Assembly: GCF_001750145.1 (NCBI RefSeq) | Contig: NZ_CP015732.1 | Span: 558,001 to 622,000 of the forward strand | Direction of reading: 5' to 3' | Origin: Arthrobacter sp. U41 | GTDB taxonomy: Bacteria > Actinomycetota > Actinomycetes > Actinomycetales > Micrococcaceae | DNA length: 64,000 bases | Part shown: positions 34,698 to 43,388 of the stretch, in pieces | Layout: each line of letters begins with the position of its first letter | Position numbering within the stretch: position 1 is the first letter of the stretch | Translations under genes and position numbers: made by a program | The notes under the pieces: generated by a model | Told to the model about the DNA's origin: nothing | Seen by the model: the letters and a program-made list of their open reading frames with translations, nothing else | Database searches by the model: none

Positions 34698-35768
34698 ATG
34701 GAACTGGCGTCACAGCAATCACCCCGGCAGCAGCCGGTCACCGGCAACCGGGCTTTCCGCCTGGCGCATCTGGTCTCGGATACCGTCAACCGGGGCCGCC
34801 TGCAGGCGGCCAAACGCTGGCGGTTCATCCCGCAGACCATCGCCTACCAGGGGTACGGCTCCACGGACTGGGTCCGGGTGCTCGGCCGCGTCGTCCTCAC
34901 CAGCAGGCCGAACCCTGGCAGCCGGGAGGAACATGCCGCCAAGAACGGCAACCAGAACATCCGGGGCTGGCGCGCCTTCACTTCCGTCCCGATCCAGTTC
35001 ACCGAGGTGGAGATTGAAATCGGCGGGGTGACCGCCCGCGTGCATGCGGACCGCGGCGGACTGGTGGACACGATCGTCAAGGTGTCCCTGACCCCGGGGT
35101 GGCACACCGCAGTGCTGCGCGCCGAGGGCACCGAGCCCGCGGAGGCGCGGATTTACGTCATCTCCCCGGACACCAAGCTGGGCATTGTCTCGGACATTGA
35201 CGACACGATCATGGTCACGGCCGTGCCCCGGCCGTTCCTCGCGCTCTGGAACACCTTTGTCCTGAACGAGCGCGCCCGGATGGCCACACCCGGCATGGCC
35301 GTGCTGATGGACCGCCTGATGGTCGAATACCCGGAGGCGCCGGTGATCTACCTCTCGACGGGTCCGTGGAACGCCGCGCCCACGCTGGCACGGTTCCTGA
35401 GCCGGAACCTGTACCCCTCCGGCGCCCTGCTGCTCACCGATTGGGGCCTGACCCAGGACCGCTGGTTCCGCAGCGGGCAGGAGCACAAGCGCCGCAACCT
35501 GGAACTGCTTGCCGAGGAGTTCCCGAACATGCGCTGGCTGCTCTTCGGCGACAACGGCCAGCATGACGAATCCATCTACTCGGACTTTGCCCGGCAGCAC
35601 CCCGACAGCGTCGCCGCCGTCGGCATCCGCCAGCTCTCCGCCGGGGAGGCTGTGCTGGCCGGCGGCCACTCGGACACCGGCGACCATACCGGCACGCCCG
35701 TCCCGTGGCTCTACTCCCCCGACGGCGCCGGACTGGCCAAGGGCCTGCTCGACCTGGACCTTCTCTAG
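34698..35768 (+). CDS. App1-family phosphatidate phosphatase-like protein (DUF2183)
   Basis: 356 residues from the ATG at 34698, 4 nt after GGAGG. An N-terminal beta-sandwich-like region is followed by the HAD-like catalytic motif IVSDIDDTIMVT (DxDxT) at about residues 172-183, then VIYLSTGPWNAAPTL and LFGDNGQHDESIYSDFA. Yeast App1 dephosphorylates phosphatidate with this motif; the bacterial substrate is unknown. It is co-directional with DUF72. Confidence 0.88.
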   Translation: MELASQQSPRQQPVTGNRAFRLAHLVSDTVNRGRLQAAKRWRFIPQTIAYQGYGSTDWVRVLGRVVLTSRPNPGSREEHAAKNGNQNIRGWRAFTSVPIQFTEVEIEIGGVTARVHADRGGLVDTIVKVSLTPGWHTAVLRAEGTEPAEARIYVISPDTKLGIVSDIDDTIMVTAVPRPFLALWNTFVLNERARMATPGMAVLMDRLMVEYPEAPVIYLSTGPWNAAPTLARFLSRNLYPSGALLLTDWGLTQDRWFRSGQEHKRRNLELLAEEFPNMRWLLFGDNGQHDESIYSDFARQHPDSVAAVGIRQLSAGEAVLAGGHSDTGDHTGTPVPWLYSPDGAGLAKGLLDLDLL

Positions 35769-35805
35769 CCTGGACCTCCTGTAGCCTGGCTGTCGCCAGC
35801 TGTAC

Positions 35806-37347
35806 TCAGCCGACCGGGTGGGGGCGTTCGACGTCGGACGCCTGCACCGCGGCGCCGACAGCCATGACCTCGGACACCTGCGTTGCGGGAGCATCCTCAA
35901 CGGCGTCCCGGTGCCGGGCGGAGAGCACTTCCTGGAGCCAGTAGTACGAGGCCTTCTTCGTGCGGGTCTGGTTCTTGCGGTCCACGTGCAGCAGCCCGAA
36001 CTGCTGCTTATAGCCGCCGGACCACTCGAAGTTGTCCATCAGTGACCACACGTAGTAACCGCGCAGGTCGACCGACTCCGCCGCGCCCCCCGGTTCCGTC
36101 GCTTCGATCGCGGTGGCAATGTGGTCCGCCAGGTAGCGCACCCGGCGTTCGTCCGGGATGATGAGCCGGCCTTCCGGGTCCCGGATTTCGAGGTCCTCGA
36201 AGCTCGCCCCGCCCTCGGTGATGTAGACCGGGGGAAGGTCGGGGTAGCGCTCAGCCATTTCTGCGAGCGCGACGGCCATGTACTCCGGCTTGATCGGCCA
36301 GCCGTACGCGGTGGTCTCGGTATCCGGGAACGAGGCGATGTGGAACGGGGCGCCCGGAGCGGTGCCGCTCAGGTCATCGCCCATGGCCTCGGCCATGCCC
36401 TTGGGCACGGCGCCCTCGCCCGGACCGGAGGCCACGCGCGTTGGCATGTAGTAGTTGAGCCCGTAGAAGTCCAGCGGCTGCGAGATCAGCTCCATGTCCT
36501 CGCTGGACGGGCTGAACGAGGAGAAGAACGTGGCGGCCCGGATGGCGTCGGGGTACTTCCCGAGCAGGACAGGGTCCGCGTAGAGCCGGTTCTGTGCCAT
36601 GTCCATCAGACCGGCGCTGAGCTTGTCCAGCGGGTTGATCGAGGCGGGCACCATCGGCGAATACACGTTCGTGATCCCGATGCCGCCCGGCACGTTGGCG
36701 GCCCGCAGCGCCTGCAGCGACAGGCCGTGGCCCAGGAGCTGATGGTGGACGCTCGGCAGGGCCTTGAGCATCAGGGCTTCGCCCGGCGCGTGCATCCCCA
36801 GCATGTAGCCGTTGGTGCTGACCGTGGCGGGTTCGTTGACGGTAACCCAGCGGGCCACCCGGTCCCCGTAGGCGGCCGCGGCGATGGCCGCGAACTCCCC
36901 CAGCCGGTAGGCCGTGTCCCGGTTCATCCAGCCGCCGGCCTCGTCCAGCTCCAGCGGTGTATCCCAGTGGTACAGCGTGGCCATCGGTGCGATCCCGTTG
37001 GCCAGCAGCAGATCGATCAGCCGGTCATAGAAGTCCAGGCCTGCCGGATTGACCGGTCCGCTGCCGCCGGGCTGGATGCGTGACCAGGACAGGGAAAAAC
37101 GGTACGAATCGACCCCGAGTTACTTCATCAGGGCCACGTCTTCGGGCATCCGGTGGTAGTGGTCGCAGGCAACCGCCGGGCTGTGTTCCTGCACGATCGA
37201 TCCGGGCCTGGCGGCAAAGACGTCCCAGCCCGAGGGACCGCGGCCGTCCTCATCCAGGGCGCCTTCGATCTGGAACGCCGCCGTCGCCACGCCCAGGGTG
37301 AAGCGCGGTGACAGGAGGGCGGCCAGGTCCTTGGCGGAAGCTTTCAT
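35806..37347 (-). pseudogene. GH1 beta-glucosidase interrupted by one in-frame TAA
   Basis: One frame of 514 codons encodes a family 1 beta-glucosidase. The N-terminal part has [20 protein letters not shown]; downstream come YRFSLSWSRIQPGG, the acid/base motif WVTVNEP, the nucleophile motif YITEGGASFED, and WSLMDNFEWSGGY. Codon 76 (37122-37120) is TAA, directly before LGVDSYRFSLSW, where homologues have an acidic or polar residue. No frame shift is present, and the rest is intact, so the change looks recent. Restart at an internal ATG would lose the first barrel strand. A sequencing error or a phase-variable or readthrough event cannot be excluded. Confidence 0.88.
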
Positions 37348-37465
37348 CAGTGGATTCCCCTACGTAGTTTCAGGCAGTTGACTGATTTTAGGCCGCAGCG
37401 CTTCCCCGCGCCACGACCGGCCGCCGCGTGCCGGGCGGCCACCGGTCCGGAGGGCTCCCGCAGAC

Positions 37466-37855
37466 TCAGTACACCGAGGTCTCAGGTCCGAAGAGGAAAT
37501 CCTTGGCGTGCGCCACGGCCTTCTTGAACGCGTCATTGCGCAGCGCCTGGAGCTGCTCGGTTTCATCCGCCGATGGTTCCAGATAACTCGTGTACCCCGG
37601 CCTCAGCACCCAGATGTCACCGGCCGGCGGCAGGTAGAAGACCCCGAACGAGCGGTGCTGGCTGTCATCGGCGGTCCAGATGGGAACAACCGCGAGCGCG
37701 GCGCCGGTGTCGATGTTGATCCACTGGGCCCGCGGAAGCGGCGCTTCGTGGGCCTCCGGGTCAAGGAACGGGGCTGTCCCCTGGCCCCACCGGGCCTCGA
37801 AGCGCTCGTGGAAGACCGGCATGAGGTGTGAATCGTAGCGGCGCCATGCGCTCAT
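37466..37855 (-). CDS. Conserved hypothetical protein
   Basis: 129 residues, soluble and slightly acidic. It begins MSAWRRYDSHLMPVFHERFE in character and includes YLPPAGDIWVLRPGYTSYLEP. No domain is recognised. The codon pattern is normal for the window. It precedes the pseudogene in the same direction with about 118 bp between them. Confidence 0.65.
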   Translation of the reverse strand: MSAWRRYDSHLMPVFHERFEARWGQGTAPFLDPEAHEAPLPRAQWINIDTGAALAVVPIWTADDSQHRSFGVFYLPPAGDIWVLRPGYTSYLEPSADETEQLQALRNDAFKKAVAHAKDFLFGPETSVY

Positions 37856-37927
37856 GGCCGCCCTCCTTGTCTTGTGCTTGTCTGCTGCGTTCTGGCGCCG
37901 GAATGGTGGCGGGCGCCGGCGCCTGGA

Positions 37928-38323
37928 TCACCATGGCCCGCGTTCCCAGTGCACCGGCGTGACCCGAAACACCGGCTGGTCCGTCCGGTGGCGCCGGACC
38001 GGGACCTCCCGGCCTTCGGCATTTCCGATATTTCGGGTGCTGCCGGCATTTCCGGCTCTTCCGGTCGCTGCGCCGGCCGGGCCGGCGGCGCTCCTGCCCG
38101 GGTCATACTCCGCCCGGGTTTGGGGATTCCGCAGGACCGCGAATGACTCCAGGATCCGACGTACGTCGTCCCCAGCGCCGGGCTCGGTGTCAGCCCCGGC
38201 GGAGGTGCCGACGTCGGGATGGCGGAGGCGCATCAGCGCCCGGAAGGCGCGCTGGATCTCAGCCGGCGTCGCATCCGGGGTCACGTGCAGTGCCGCGTAG
38301 TAACCCCGGGGGTCGCGGTTCAT
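37928..38323 (-). CDS. J-domain (DnaJ-like) protein
   Basis: 131 residues from the ATG at 38323. The J-domain spans residues 7-75 and contains YYAALHVTPDATPAEIQRAFR, read as YxxL...AxxxEIxxAfR, and the diagnostic HPD in RLRHPDVG, followed by ILESFAVLRNPQTRAEYD. There is no zinc-finger or client-binding domain; the tail is Ala/Gly-rich. It would stimulate a DnaK-type chaperone. A small heat-shock protein gene lies just upstream in the same direction. Confidence 0.88.
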   Translation of the reverse strand: MNRDPRGYYAALHVTPDATPAEIQRAFRALMRLRHPDVGTSAGADTEPGAGDDVRRILESFAVLRNPQTRAEYDPGRSAAGPAGAATGRAGNAGSTRNIGNAEGREVPVRRHRTDQPVFRVTPVHWERGPW

Positions 38324-38435
38324 CCCTGTCACCTCCGTCCGGCAGGCCAGGCGGGGACCAGCCGGCGCCGTCCGCGAAGGGGTGCCGCCTGGTCCCCGCA
38401 TTCATCCCCGGGATGGACGGAATCCGCCCGCCCGG

Positions 38436-38858
38436 CTACTTGTTAATCTCCTGCATCTGGTCCTGCGTGTGGCTGATTTCGATCTTCCGCGGTTTGGCCT
38501 TCTCCAGCACCGGAATGCGCAGAGTCAGGACACCGTCGGAGTAGTGCGCCTTAACCTTTTCGGTGTCCAGCGTGTCGCCGAGGATGAGCTGGCGGCTGAA
38601 GACGCCGCGCGGCCGTTCCGCAGCGATCAGCTCAACGTTGGGCTGCGTCGGATCCCGCCGTTCAGCCTTGACCGTCAGCACGTTGCGCTCGATGTCGAGG
38701 TCCACCGAGTCAACGTTGACACCGGGAAGATCGAACGCGACGACGAATTCGCCGTCCTCCTGCCATGCGTCCATCGGCATTGCAGCGGGCCTTGCCGCCG
38801 TTCCGAAGACCTGCTGGGTAAGCCGGTCCAGTTCGCGGAACGGGTCCGTGCGCAGCAC
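38436..38858 (-). CDS. Hsp20/alpha-crystallin small heat-shock protein
   Basis: 140 residues from a GTG start (38858). [14 protein letters not shown] begins the N-terminal arm. The alpha-crystallin domain runs from about 32 to 125 with [49 protein letters not shown] and [21 protein letters not shown], the last holding the conserved G-V-L-x-L-x-x-P. It is an ATP-independent holdase. It is divergent from a MerR-type regulator 68 bp away. Confidence 0.93.
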   Translation of the reverse strand: MLRTDPFRELDRLTQQVFGTAARPAAMPMDAWQEDGEFVVAFDLPGVNVDSVDLDIERNVLTVKAERRDPTQPNVELIAAERPRGVFSRQLILGDTLDTEKVKAHYSDGVLTLRIPVLEKAKPRKIEISHTQDQMQEINK

Positions 38859-38887
38859 TGGTGCGACACTGATGCAAGAGGAAATCC

Positions 38888-38906
38888 GCCGGCCGGTTAG
38901 GCCGGC
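38888..38906. promoter_or_regulatory. Inverted repeat between hsp20 and the MerR gene
   Basis: GCCGGCC-GGTTA-GGCCGGC is a perfect 7-bp inverted repeat in the 68-bp divergent promoter region. It may be the operator of the adjacent regulator. The HAIR box of HspR (CTTGAGT-N7-ACTCAAG) is not present. Confidence 0.45.
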
Positions 38907-38926
38907 CCATCGAACTTAGGAGAACC

Positions 38927-39220
38927 GTGACGGAACGTGGTCAGGAGCTGGGTCTCTACGCGATCTCCGTGGTGGCCCAGCTCGTCGGGACCGGGCAGCA
39001 GAACATCAGGCTCTACGAACGCAAGGGCCTGCTGAGGCCGGACCGCACCGCAGGGGGAACGCGGCAGTACAGCGACTCGGACCTCGCGGTGCTGCGGCGG
39101 ATCGGCGAACTGCTGGAGGAGGGACTCAACCTTGCCGGTGTGGCCAAGGTGCTGGAGTTGGAAGCGCTCAATGCCCGGCTGCAGAGCGAGCTGGACCGCC
39201 TCCGCTCACGCCGGGGCTAA
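38927..39220 (+). CDS. MerR-family regulator, HspR-like
   Basis: 97 residues from a GTG preceded by AGGAG. The DNA-binding domain starts LYAISVVAQLVGTGQQNIRLYERKGLLRPDRT, given here in parts, and continues with GGTRQYSDSDLAVLRRI. Like HspR it has a short coiled tail (LEALNARLQSELDRL) and no effector-binding domain. Position divergent to hsp20 suggests that it represses or tunes that gene. Its stop overlaps the convergent gene by 4 bp. Confidence 0.88.
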   Translation: MTERGQELGLYAISVVAQLVGTGQQNIRLYERKGLLRPDRTAGGTRQYSDSDLAVLRRIGELLEEGLNLAGVAKVLELEALNARLQSELDRLRSRRG

Positions 39221-39525
39221 CGCCTCCGGCCCGCCGCGATGCGGTGGGATTCCGTGCGGAGCTCGCCCAGTTCCTGCAGATCAATCCGGTCCAGCCGCAC
39301 AAGCACCAGCACCAGTGAACGCTCGTGATGCGGGGTCCAAAAATAAGTGTCAGGCTCCATTCCGGCGAGCGCTTCGCGTTCCTCGGTCTTGACCGTGAGC
39401 ACACCCGCCTCCCAGATCCGGGCCACCAGCGTGGTTGCGAACCAGGCCGGCTGGCCCCAGCTGGTCCGTTCCACCACACCGGGGAGGGCCAGCGCGGCAC
39501 GGCGGACATCTTCTTCGGTGGCCAT
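39217..39525 (-). CDS. MmcQ/YjbR family protein
   Basis: 102 residues from the ATG at 39525; a longer open frame upstream is less likely. The MmcQ/YjbR fold is indicated by ALALPGVVERTSWGQPAW, TLVARIWEAGVLTVKTEERE and YFWTPHHERSLVLVLVRLDRIDL. Members have a double-wing DNA-binding-like fold but no firm function. It converges with the MerR gene, overlapping by 4 bp. Confidence 0.85.
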   Translation of the reverse strand: MATEEDVRRAALALPGVVERTSWGQPAWFATTLVARIWEAGVLTVKTEEREALAGMEPDTYFWTPHHERSLVLVLVRLDRIDLQELGELRTESHRIAAGRRR

Positions 39526-39612
39526 TGCCCCACTGTGGCACCGGCCCCCGGGCGGGGCAAGGCCCCGCACGGGGGAACTGAGGCTTGCAGGGCAGCTGCT
39601 GCCGCCTCGGAA

Positions 39613-40428
39613 TCAGTCCTGGCTGGTATCGGCCTTGGAGAGTTCGCCGGTGATCTGCTCGCCGCGGATGCGGGCTGTCCGCCAGGTGTCCAGGGCGATC
39701 ACCCCGCCGAGGATCATGAACGAAATGGACAGCGAGGCGAGGGCATCCGTCAGCCAGTGGTAGCCCAGGTAGAGCCGGCTCACCGCGGCGAAGAAAATCC
39801 CGACGCCGGCCAGCAGAAAGCCGGCGACCGCGGCCGTGCGGTTGCCGCGGCGGGAGAAGATCAGGAACGCGCCGACCAGCAGGAAGTCACAGGCTCCCAG
39901 GACGTGCCCGGACGGGAAGGAAAAAGTGTAGTCGGCGCCGAACAGCATTAGGTCCACCGGCGGGCGCTGGCGCCCGATGGTGCGGCCGATGATCTGCGCG
40001 AGGATGACGCCGGTCAGCATGGCGCCGGCCAGGAGCATCGGCCGCCAGGCGTGCTTGGCCAGCAGCCCCCAGGCCACGGTGACCACGAGAATGATGATCG
40101 GCAGGGCGACGGGGCCGAAGACGATCGCGAGGAAGATCATGACCGCAGTGAGCGGTTCGGAGCGAAGGGTCAGGAGCCACGAGCGGACGGGTTCGTCGCC
40201 CGCCGTGAGGCCGCCCTGCTGGAGGACTCCGGCAAGGACCGTGAAGAACAGCACGGCGCCAACAACCGTGAGGCCGATCGCTATCCGGTACAGGTTCGTC
40301 CGGTCCTGCTCGCCCATGTAGCGTTCCTCCACCACGAACTTGTCGTGGAAGACCCGCCACCGGCCCGGTGAGCTCTCTGATTTTTCCTGCGCCATTCCAG
40401 CATCCGCCTCTGCACCGTGTGATGACAT
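39613..40428 (-). CDS. PAP2-family membrane phosphatase
   Basis: 271 residues with about six transmembrane segments. The three phosphatase motifs are GRTIGRQRPP, SFPSGH and SRLYLGYHWLTD, which supply the catalytic His and Asp. The family acts on phosphatidate, undecaprenyl pyrophosphate or related lipids at the outer membrane face. The long cytoplasmic N-terminus (about 55 residues) is hydrophilic; an ATG at 40395 is an alternative start. Confidence 0.92.
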   Translation of the reverse strand: MSSHGAEADAGMAQEKSESSPGRWRVFHDKFVVEERYMGEQDRTNLYRIAIGLTVVGAVLFFTVLAGVLQQGGLTAGDEPVRSWLLTLRSEPLTAVMIFLAIVFGPVALPIIILVVTVAWGLLAKHAWRPMLLAGAMLTGVILAQIIGRTIGRQRPPVDLMLFGADYTFSFPSGHVLGACDFLLVGAFLIFSRRGNRTAAVAGFLLAGVGIFFAAVSRLYLGYHWLTDALASLSISFMILGGVIALDTWRTARIRGEQITGELSKADTSQD

Positions 40429-40518
40429 TTCTTTCGTGAAGAATATCCCGCTTCCGGCGCTGGAGGCGCTGGCGGTTTCACGGCGGGCCCGCGGCCCGCT
40501 CCCCGGTAGCCTGAAGCA

Positions 40519-41625
40519 ATGGGTGTCATGAATGAACTGATCAACCCGCGCGTCGTCCGCTCGCTGGAGCGGATCCTGGCCGCGGCCTCACCCGGCTCCA
40601 GCTTCCCCCACCTGGCCGCCACGGCCGGACAACTCGAGGAACTGAGCCTGCGGGAACGGACCGACCTCCTGAGCCGCGCCCTGCTGGCTGATCTGCCTGG
40701 GAACTACGCCGGGACCGCGGCCGTCTTCCGCCGGGCGCTGGAGGATCCCGACTTCACCGGATGGATGATCTGGCCCGTGACCGAGACGGCGGCCACGCTC
40801 GCCCTCGCCTCAACGGAGCCTTACGACGTCGAGGACTGCCTGACGCTGCTCGCTGAGCTGACGCCGCGGCTCACCAGCGAGTTCGCGATCCGGCGGCTCC
40901 TCGCCGCAGACCTGGACCGGGCCCTGGCCGTCATCCAGGGCTGGGCCGCAGACCCTGACTGGCATGTCCGCAGGCTCGCCAGCGAGGGCACCCGGGCCTA
41001 CCTGCCGTGGGCGATCCGCGTTCCCGAGATCACCGACCGGCCCGCAGCCACCCTGCCGATCCTGGACGCCCTGTACCGGGACCCGGTGGAAGACGTCCGG
41101 CGCTCCGTGGCCAATCACCTCAACGATCTGGCCCGCCATGCCCCCGACGAGGTCGTCGCCACGGCTGCCAGATGGATGGCCGCCCCGGACGGGAACACGG
41201 CCTGGGTGGTCCGGCACGGGTTGCGGACCCTGGTCAAGAAGGCCCACCCCGGCGCCTTGGAGCTGCTGGGGTTCCCGCCGGCGTCGCTGGCCGTGACGCC
41301 TCCCCGGCTGGACCGCGCCGTCGTCGAGCTCCCCGGCGAACTCGCCTTCGATTTCGAGGTTTCCAACATCGGGCCGGCAGAGGCGCGGCTCGCCGTCGAC
41401 TACGTGGTGCACTACGCGAAGGCCAACGGCACCCTTGCGGAGAAGGTCTTCAAGATCGGAACGTCCGTCCTTGGGCCGGGCGAGGCCAGGACATTTTCGA
41501 AGCGCCATGCCTTCCGCCAGATGACCACGCGGCGCCATCATCCGGGCGCGCATGTACTGGAACTGCAGGTCAACGGCGTGCGGTATGTCCCGACCGAATT
41601 CCTGGTCCGGACGGACACGGTTTAG
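40519..41625 (+). CDS. HEAT-repeat DNA alkylation repair-like protein (AlkC/AlkD-type)
   Basis: 368 residues. HEAT-like helical repeats fill the first 250 residues, for example LDRALAVIQGWAADPDWHVRRLASEGTR, given in part, and DPVEDVRRSVANHLNDLARHAPDEV. The W-x-V-R-R and R-R-S-V-A-N-H-L-N-D-L segments are typical of the AlkC/AlkD glycosylase group. A C-terminal beta-sandwich (270-368) resembles the extra Ig/CARDB-like domain of longer AlkC proteins. Removal of alkylated bases is predicted from the family. Confidence 0.85.
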   Translation: MGVMNELINPRVVRSLERILAAASPGSSFPHLAATAGQLEELSLRERTDLLSRALLADLPGNYAGTAAVFRRALEDPDFTGWMIWPVTETAATLALASTEPYDVEDCLTLLAELTPRLTSEFAIRRLLAADLDRALAVIQGWAADPDWHVRRLASEGTRAYLPWAIRVPEITDRPAATLPILDALYRDPVEDVRRSVANHLNDLARHAPDEVVATAARWMAAPDGNTAWVVRHGLRTLVKKAHPGALELLGFPPASLAVTPPRLDRAVVELPGELAFDFEVSNIGPAEARLAVDYVVHYAKANGTLAEKVFKIGTSVLGPGEARTFSKRHAFRQMTTRRHHPGAHVLELQVNGVRYVPTEFLVRTDTV

Positions 41626-41640
41626 GCCCTGCGCGGTGAT

Positions 41641-41670
41641 TTGACGGGCCCATAAATATGACGTTATTGT
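41641..41670 (+). promoter_or_regulatory. Candidate promoter of the 69-residue gene
   Basis: TTGACG, an 18-nt spacer and TATTGT form a reasonable sigma-70-type promoter about 48 bp before the ATG at 41718. Confidence 0.45.
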
Positions 41671-41717
41671 CGCTTCAATCATTGGGGCCGACGAATAACC
41701 CAAGAAAGAACAGTGCG

Positions 41718-41927
41718 ATGACGACAACAACCGAGCACATCGAGATCCAGGTCGACAGCCGCGAGGTCCTGGACGAGCGGCTCGAGGACGCCGTGCGCGG
41801 ACTCCAGCAGATCGCCATGGCAACGGGCACGCAGGGCATCCTGCTCACCCGGCACAAGCCGGGCCACTACACGGCGGCGCTGTCCGACCAGGTCCCCTTC
41901 GGCATGACGCGGGAACTCATTAACTAA
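41718..41927 (+). CDS. Small conserved hypothetical protein
   Basis: 69 residues beginning MTTTTEHIEIQVDSREVLDE and ending FGMTRELIN. The middle, LQQIAMATGTQGILLTRHKPGHYTAAL, is amphipathic and compact, with no known domain. The preceding promoter-like sequence and regular codon use support it. Its last three codons and stop lie inside a 24-bp direct repeat that leads into the hairpin element, so the gene end may have been shaped by that repeat. Confidence 0.65.
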   Translation: MTTTTEHIEIQVDSREVLDERLEDAVRGLQQIAMATGTQGILLTRHKPGHYTAALSDQVPFGMTRELIN

Positions 41928-41969
41928 TCTCGACGCGGGGTCACCAACTAATCCCGACGCGGGGTCACT
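41922..41969. repeat. Two 24-bp direct repeats leading into the hairpin element
   Basis: AACTAATCTCGACGCGGGGT-CACC (41922-41945) is repeated with two changes at 41946-41969. The second copy overlaps the left arm of the large hairpin at 41957. The first overlaps the stop codon of the 69-residue gene. It looks like a slippage or partial duplication of the hairpin arm. Confidence 0.8.
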
Positions 41970-42015
41970 TAGCGCCCATCCGGGGCACCAGAATGGGCGC
42001 TAAGTGACCCCGCGT
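41957..42015. repeat. Perfect 23-bp inverted repeat with 13-nt loop (hairpin family, copy 1)
   Basis: The left arm (41957-41979) starts ACGCGGGGTCACTTAGC and is the exact reverse complement of the right arm (41993-42015). The 13-nt loop begins CCGGGGC. A degenerate copy with the same loop length and start lies at 50381-50425. It sits beyond the 3' end of the sugar-acid operon and may terminate transcription from both sides, although no T-tract follows. Confidence 0.92.
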
Positions 42016-42087
42016 TGGTGTTGGGGCGGGGAGCTTCGGCTCCCTCCCGGGACCTTCTTTGGATCCGGCCCTGTCAGGCGGGACCCG

Positions 42088-43317
42088 TCACCAGTCGTGG
42101 ACCGTTCCGTCGACGAGGCGGTTGTAGGGCAGGTAGGCCTGCTGGTAGGGGTAGGCCGCGGCCGCTTCCTCGTTGAATTCGACGCCGATGCCGGGCTTGT
42201 CGCCGGGGTGCAGGTAGCCGTCCACGAACGTCATCGACTGCTCGAAGACCGTGTTGGTCGCGTCGGAGTGCTGCATGTATTCCTGGATCCCGTAGTTGTG
42301 GATCGCCAGGCCCACGTGCAGCTGCGCGGCGAACCCGACCGGGGAAATGTCGGTGGGGCCGTGGAAGCCGGACTTGATCTGGTACTGCGCGGCGAAATCC
42401 ATCACCTTCTTCAGCGGGGAGATCCCGCCGAAGTGCGTGGACGCGGCCCGGACATAGTCGATCAGCTGTTCCTTGATGATGGTCTGGTAGTCGTAGACGG
42501 TGTTGAAGATCTCCCCGATCGCCAGCGGGGTGGTGGTGTGCTGCCGGACCAGGCGCAGCGCCTCCTGGTTCTCCGCCGGCGTGCAGTCCTCCAGCCAGAA
42601 CAGGTCGTACGGCTCCAGCGCCTTGCCCAGCTTCGCGGCCTGGATCGGGGTCATCCGGTGGTGCCCGTCGTGCAGCAGCGGCAGCTCCGGGCCGAACTCG
42701 TTCCGCACCGCTTCGAACACCGAGGGCAGGTGCCGCAGGTACGCCCGGGTGTCCCAGTCCTCCTCGGCCGGGAACGCGCCCCGCCCGGCCGGCTCATAGT
42801 CATACCGCTCCCCCGAGGCCTGCGCCTGCGCCGCGACCCCGTACACGGCCTTGATCCCCGGCACCGCAGTCTGGATCCGCACCGACTTGTAGCCGAGCTC
42901 CAGGTGCTCCCGGACCGAATCAAACAACGACTCCAGGTCCGCGCCCGAGGCGTGCCCGTACGCGCGCAGCCCGTTCCGCGACGCCCCGCCCAACAGCTGG
43001 TACACCGGCATGTTCGCGATCTTGCCCTTGATGTCCCACAGCGCCATGTCCACCGCGGCGATCGCGGCCATCGTCACCGGACCCCGCCGCCAGTACGAGG
43101 ACCGGTACAGGAACTGCCAGGTGTCCTCGATCCGGTGCGGGTCCTTCCCGATCAGCAGCTGCGCCACGTGCTCCTTCAAATACGCGGCCACCGCGAGCTC
43201 ACGCCCGTTCAGGGTCGCATCCCCGATCCCGGTCACCCCGTCCTCCGTGGTAATCCGGAGGGTCACGAAGTTACGGGACGGACTGGTCACGAAGACTTCC
43301 GCGGCAATGATTTTCAC
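42088..43317 (-). CDS. manD: Mannonate dehydratase-type enolase-superfamily enzyme
   Basis: 409 residues from a GTG start. The protein matches the ManD/RspA group: [48 protein letters not shown] (in parts), the metal-binding Asp/Glu segments [11 protein letters not shown] and FWLEDCTP, and IGEIFNT. ManD enzymes dehydrate D-mannonate or D-gluconate to 2-keto-3-deoxygluconate. In this operon it may feed the kinase and aldolase. The assignment to mannonate rather than another acid sugar is tentative. Confidence 0.88.
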   Translation of the reverse strand: MKIIAAEVFVTSPSRNFVTLRITTEDGVTGIGDATLNGRELAVAAYLKEHVAQLLIGKDPHRIEDTWQFLYRSSYWRRGPVTMAAIAAVDMALWDIKGKIANMPVYQLLGGASRNGLRAYGHASGADLESLFDSVREHLELGYKSVRIQTAVPGIKAVYGVAAQAQASGERYDYEPAGRGAFPAEEDWDTRAYLRHLPSVFEAVRNEFGPELPLLHDGHHRMTPIQAAKLGKALEPYDLFWLEDCTPAENQEALRLVRQHTTTPLAIGEIFNTVYDYQTIIKEQLIDYVRAASTHFGGISPLKKVMDFAAQYQIKSGFHGPTDISPVGFAAQLHVGLAIHNYGIQEYMQHSDATNTVFEQSMTFVDGYLHPGDKPGIGVEFNEEAAAAYPYQQAYLPYNRLVDGTVHDW

Positions 43318-43388
43318 AGCTGGTCCAGGCTTTCTGTGGTGGTTTTGGTTCGGTGGTTGGCGGGTGCTTGCCGGCGCCGGGCGGGGCC

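Noticed and set aside
35806..37347. Two separate genes for the GH1 region
   Set aside because: Both open segments are in the same frame and together give one complete beta-glucosidase; the 75-residue part alone has no sense as a protein.
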